Below are positions 60,610 through 64,000 of a stretch of DNA of 64,000 bases, piece by piece. The notes beneath the pieces were generated by a model. It saw nothing but the letters and a program-made list of their open reading frames with translations. It did not search any database and had not been told where the DNA came from. The DNA comes from Tetrahymena thermophila SB210 (lineage: Eukaryota > Ciliophora > Oligohymenophorea > Hymenostomatida > Tetrahymenidae). The DNA is taken from the NCBI RefSeq assembly GCF_000189635.1, contig NW_002476552.1, positions 98,564-162,563 of the forward strand. The letters run 5' to 3'. A program made the position numbers and the translations under genes. Each line of letters begins with the position of its first letter. Position 1 is the stretch's first letter.

Positions 60610-60985
60610 ATTAAATTATATATATAATATAAGAGGAAAAGTGAGGTCTGGCGATTGATTTTTTAGACTAGCTTTTTAAAACAAATTTATATTTTTTTTA
60701 AATTTTTTTTTCTCAAAAAAAATGTTTATATTTTTATTTTAGATTAAGTTTTTAATATATATTCTATTATTGTGACTAATTTTAATTTAATTATATAAAA
60801 CACAGAAGTAAAATACTGTAAGTATTTAGTCCTGTTTTATTATTTATTAGAATATTTAACACCTAATTTAAAAAATTTTAGAAAAAGTATCTTTCCTTTC
60901 TAAAAAAAACCAAAACTAAAATCAATTATCAAAATACATAATCAAAAACACATAGAAAATATCTTTTTTCACTCTAATCTGAAAA
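60610..60985. promoter_or_regulatory. spacer and upstream block of copy 18
   Basis: 376 bp. A short unique stretch follows the stop (GAGGAAAAGTGAGGTCTGG, about 60633-60652), then poly-T rich sequence. The family block appears near 60837 (TTATTATTTATTAGAATATTT). Confidence 0.4.
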
Positions 60986-62812
60986 ATGGATAAAATTACC
61001 ATCTAAAATCTTAAATGCAATAAGCATCCAAATAAAAACCTCTAATTTATTTAAGTAAATGATGTACTAACACAACCTACTTCATCTAAACCACTCTTTT
61101 ACTGCTCTTCCTGTTTTAATCATGATCTTCACTTTAAATCTATCAACTATCTTATGATCGACCAGATTTTTTAAGAAGCAGACACTAACATCATCCCAAA
61201 ATGGCCGCCAGTCAATAACTACCAAATCATCTCAGATCTCATAGATCTTACATCAAATTAATCTTCACTTGACTATGTCAAGCAAATTACAGACTTCTTT
61301 CATCAACTTAAAGAAGAGCTTTTAAATAAAATAGATATCATCTAAAAAAAGATGATCAATGAGGCCTTGAAATATCCTATTGATACTTAGTAAATCATCA
61401 AAAGATATTAAGAAATTTCAAACATTCTCTAGTTTAAGTAGCTTCTTAACAACGAAAAACCAAATAACCTCCAAGATCATTCAACTCTCTGTAAAGAATT
61501 TATATCACAAATGGAGTCTCAAAAAGATAAAAACACTGAACTGTTGTAAAGTCTACTTACCTAAGCAAATTAATTGCAAAAAAATTTCAACATGGAATAT
61601 CCTAACATCATTAAATAGTAATTACTTACATTTATTGACCACATTTCTTTCTTCAATTTAGATATTCCTGAAGTTAATAGTCTAAATCATAATAACACTA
61701 GAAATGATTTGGAAACTAACATTACAAATCAAAGTAATTAAATTGGAGATTTATAACTAACATCTGACTTAATCATGAAGCTTGTTTCTAATAAATCAAA
61801 CTTTTGCTCTGACTAATTCTTAAACAAGCTAAGTGAAAGTCTTTAAAGAATAAACCCTCTACTTAAATAGTTTACTTTCAACACAGCAGTTTTCAAGGAG
61901 AATAAGGAATAAATTGATTTTTATAAGATTAGTGAGGAAAAAATAAATTTGATTGAAGAATATGTTAAGCATTAAATAACTTTGTCAAGAGGGGAATAAT
62001 AATTTGAACAGGAAATAAAGGATAGTTTAGAAATCAAATAAATGATTTAAATTTTAGATTCTAAAATGAGTTTCTTGAGGTAAGAATTCATATAATAGTT
62101 TGAAAAGTTCTTAGTTGATGTAAAACCTTTCTTAAAATAGATTAATTTCACTAATACTTTTACTGACAAAAATAAATTTGATATAATCAGAAATATAAAT
62201 TTGGAAGATAACAAATTGAAGGCTTTATATTAGGAAAGTTTACCTAATTTAGATCTAAAATTGTTTGCAACTTAGTTGAATGATGGGTAGAGAAATTGTG
62301 TTGTAAATAAAAAAGAAAATGGTTATTATGAAATTGAAAAATTAAATAATAGTTGGGTGAATTATATATCAAATACAAATTTATAAAAAGATTAGAAGTA
62401 TATTTTTAGGATAAAAGTTGAAAGTCTAAATGAAGGTAATGATTTTATGATAGGCCTAATGAGAAATTCAAATGCTGATTAAAATAGTGGATATCATGAT
62501 TATTTAAGCTGTTACTTACAAATAAAGAATCAATCTGTAATTAAATGTGCAAGTTATGGTATTGATAAATAATTAAAAGGAGCAGGATTTAAGACAAGTG
62601 GAGAGAATATGATAGAACTAAGATTGTTTTTGAAAGAGTAAATTTTAGAAGTGTTAGATTATCCTAATTATGAGTATAAGCTAGGATTAGAGGATAAATA
62701 TAAAGAGAAGCTTACATAATTTGATGATCTAAGATTTTATCTTGGCATTTATTATTATGGAAGCAAATTAATTTTAATGGATGTAAAAATAGTGAATGAG
62801 TTTTTAAATTGA
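60986..62812 (+). CDS. zinc-finger/variable-domain family, copy 18 (last of the array)
   Basis: 608 codons, zinc ligands intact. Patches: INLEDNKLKALYQES, QLNDGQRNC, NSWVNY (three residues shorter than copy 1; Tyr replaces Cys), EGND, QNSGYHDY, CASY, IYYY. It is the only copy with Tyr before GSK in the last patch and with LQIKNQSVIK for LQKNNQSVIK. It ends NEFLN. Downstream there is no further member for at least 1.1 kb, and the 3' block at about 62955-63060 is the version also found after copies 3, 6 and 7. Confidence 0.84.
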
Positions 62813-63833
62813 ATAAAATTTGTTATATTATGATATATAAAATGATATTTGATAGAATATTTATTTTTATTGTTTAAAAATTAAAAAAATTATTGAATTT
62901 ACTAAAAACATATTTTTCAGAAATTAATTAAAAAATAAATAATTTGTTAAAAATAATATTTTAAGCTATAATTCTTGATATTAAATTTTAAAATAAAATT
63001 AAAAAATGATGCTAGAATCAGTGATTTGAAAAATATACTTATTCAGTCTCTGTGAATAGGTAGATATATTTGAAGATAACAAAAAAAAAATTGAAGCAAA
63101 TTTGAAATAAAAACATAACACTTATTATTCTCTTGTTCTTTTTATATGGTTTTTTTAAAACTAGATTTATAAATATTTTTTTATTAAAATAATTTAAATT
63201 AATAATAATGTTTAGATTTTTAAAAATTATTAAAATTAACTTTGTACATTCTATTTAATATATTAATTTACTTAGATTATTATTTCAAATTCAATAATCT
63301 CTAATCATATACCTTAAAATTATAAATGAGTTATTAATCTTTGAGTCATTTTATCAAAGGAATTATAGTTGATAACCACAAAAGTTAAAATAAAAAGTAA
63401 AATTTGATTTCTCCCAGAGGTTTTATTTAAATCATGGTATTTATTTAATCATGATAAATAAAAAATGATAGAAATATGATTGATGGATAATATTTCAGAC
63501 TAAAATATAACTGGAATATAAAAGCTTGGCATTTATATAATTTATTAAGAAATAATATAACACTAAAAGTTTCAAATTATTGGATTGTTTTTGGAGAAAC
63601 TAAAGGGTTGCTTAAGAGGAATTAATTAATTTAAGTAAATTTTATTTTTTATTTTTTATAAATAATTTATTTACTTACAAAAATAGAAATGAATGATATT
63701 TAAAAATATAAATCAATAATAAAATCTATATATATGTTTATATTTTAGATTTAAAAAATTTTTTCAAAATATTATATAATATTAATCAAACATTAAATAT
63801 TTATTCATCGTTTTTTTCGTGATTTCTTTATAA
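62813..63833. other. spacer between the array and the next LRR gene
   Basis: The 3' block lies at about 62955-63060 (AATTCTTGATATTAAATTTT ... ATCAGTGATTTG). The rest is AT-rich with no reading frame or structure I can support. Confidence 0.4.
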
Positions 63834-63918
63834 TCAGAATTATTTTTTAAAGACAACTAATCTTTTTGATTTAAGACACTTGCTTATAACTTTCAATTTT
63901 TATGATTCATTGATTTCG
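63834..63918 (-). CDS. last exon of a further LRR gene (rest beyond right edge)
   Basis: On the minus strand, after an AG acceptor at 63919-63920, one nucleotide and 28 codons follow to TGA (63834-63836). The exon ends LKSKRLVVFKKQF, directly comparable to FLRSKRLVVIKINL at the end of the complete LRR gene (11661-15228), and is also phase 2. The DNA GACAACTAATCTTTTTGAT is shared with the last exons at 11661 and 18045. No other exon of this gene falls inside the window. Confidence 0.65.
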
Positions 63919-64000
63919 CTAATATTTTATAATAAATTTGTGTAAATTTTAAATAAATATCAAAATAGAATAAACTTTTAAATTAAAAAATATTTCTTAA

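Noticed and set aside
15768..62812. RING finger, protein kinase or transmembrane domain in the family
   Set aside because: I find no second set of cysteines, no kinase motifs and no hydrophobic span long enough for a membrane segment.
1..64000. tRNA, rRNA, chromosome breakage sequence (Tetrahymena Cbs) or A5G5 deletion-flanking element
   Set aside because: Reading by eye I saw no cloverleaf, no match to the 15-bp Cbs consensus and no AAAAAGGGGG; a computed search would be decisive.

Overview
The window is nuclear DNA of a ciliate, very probably a Tetrahymena. It is extremely AT-rich. The long reading frames are open only if TAA and TAG are read as glutamine and TGA is the sole stop. It also carries glycine- and asparagine-rich leucine-rich-repeat (LRR) exons of a kind I know from Tetrahymena genomes. 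Standard-code translation breaks every real gene here into short pieces.

Layout. (1) Positions 1-5384, minus strand: the 5' part of an LRR gene in which almost every 30-residue repeat is one 90-nt exon; it runs off the left edge. (2) 5.4-11.6 kb: two direct copies of a 1.6-1.9 kb segment, each ending in a plus-strand gene for an 81-residue secreted peptide with eight cysteines. (3) 11.3-24.1 kb: a segment of about 6.4 kb present twice in tandem. Each copy holds a minus-strand LRR gene head to head with a plus-strand gene of the main family. The first LRR gene is intact (486 codons over 12 exons); the second is decaying. (4) 24.4-62.8 kb: an almost uninterrupted head-to-tail array of the main family, all on the plus strand. 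(5) 63.8 kb: the last exon of another minus-strand LRR gene, entering from the right.

The main family has 17 recognisable 5' ends plus two copies lacking a 5' end. Each full copy is an apparently intronless gene of 605-611 codons. The predicted protein has an N-terminal CxxH...CxxC..HxxH zinc-binding motif resembling a degenerate B-box, a long helical, Gln/Asn/Lys-rich middle, and a C-terminal beta-rich domain of about 180 residues that I tentatively liken to SPRY/B30.2. The order therefore resembles TRIM proteins without a RING. The framework is nearly invariant, while seven short patches in and just before the C-terminal domain differ from copy to copy, and patches recur in new combinations. 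This looks like a repertoire of variable-loop proteins maintained by duplication and gene conversion, and is the most interesting content of the window. No function can be proved from sequence.

The two runs of 100 N are contig joins. The first is flanked by 262 bp of identical sequence, and removing the duplicate restores a gene of exactly the family length. The second joins pieces of two different family members, so the true copy number is uncertain.
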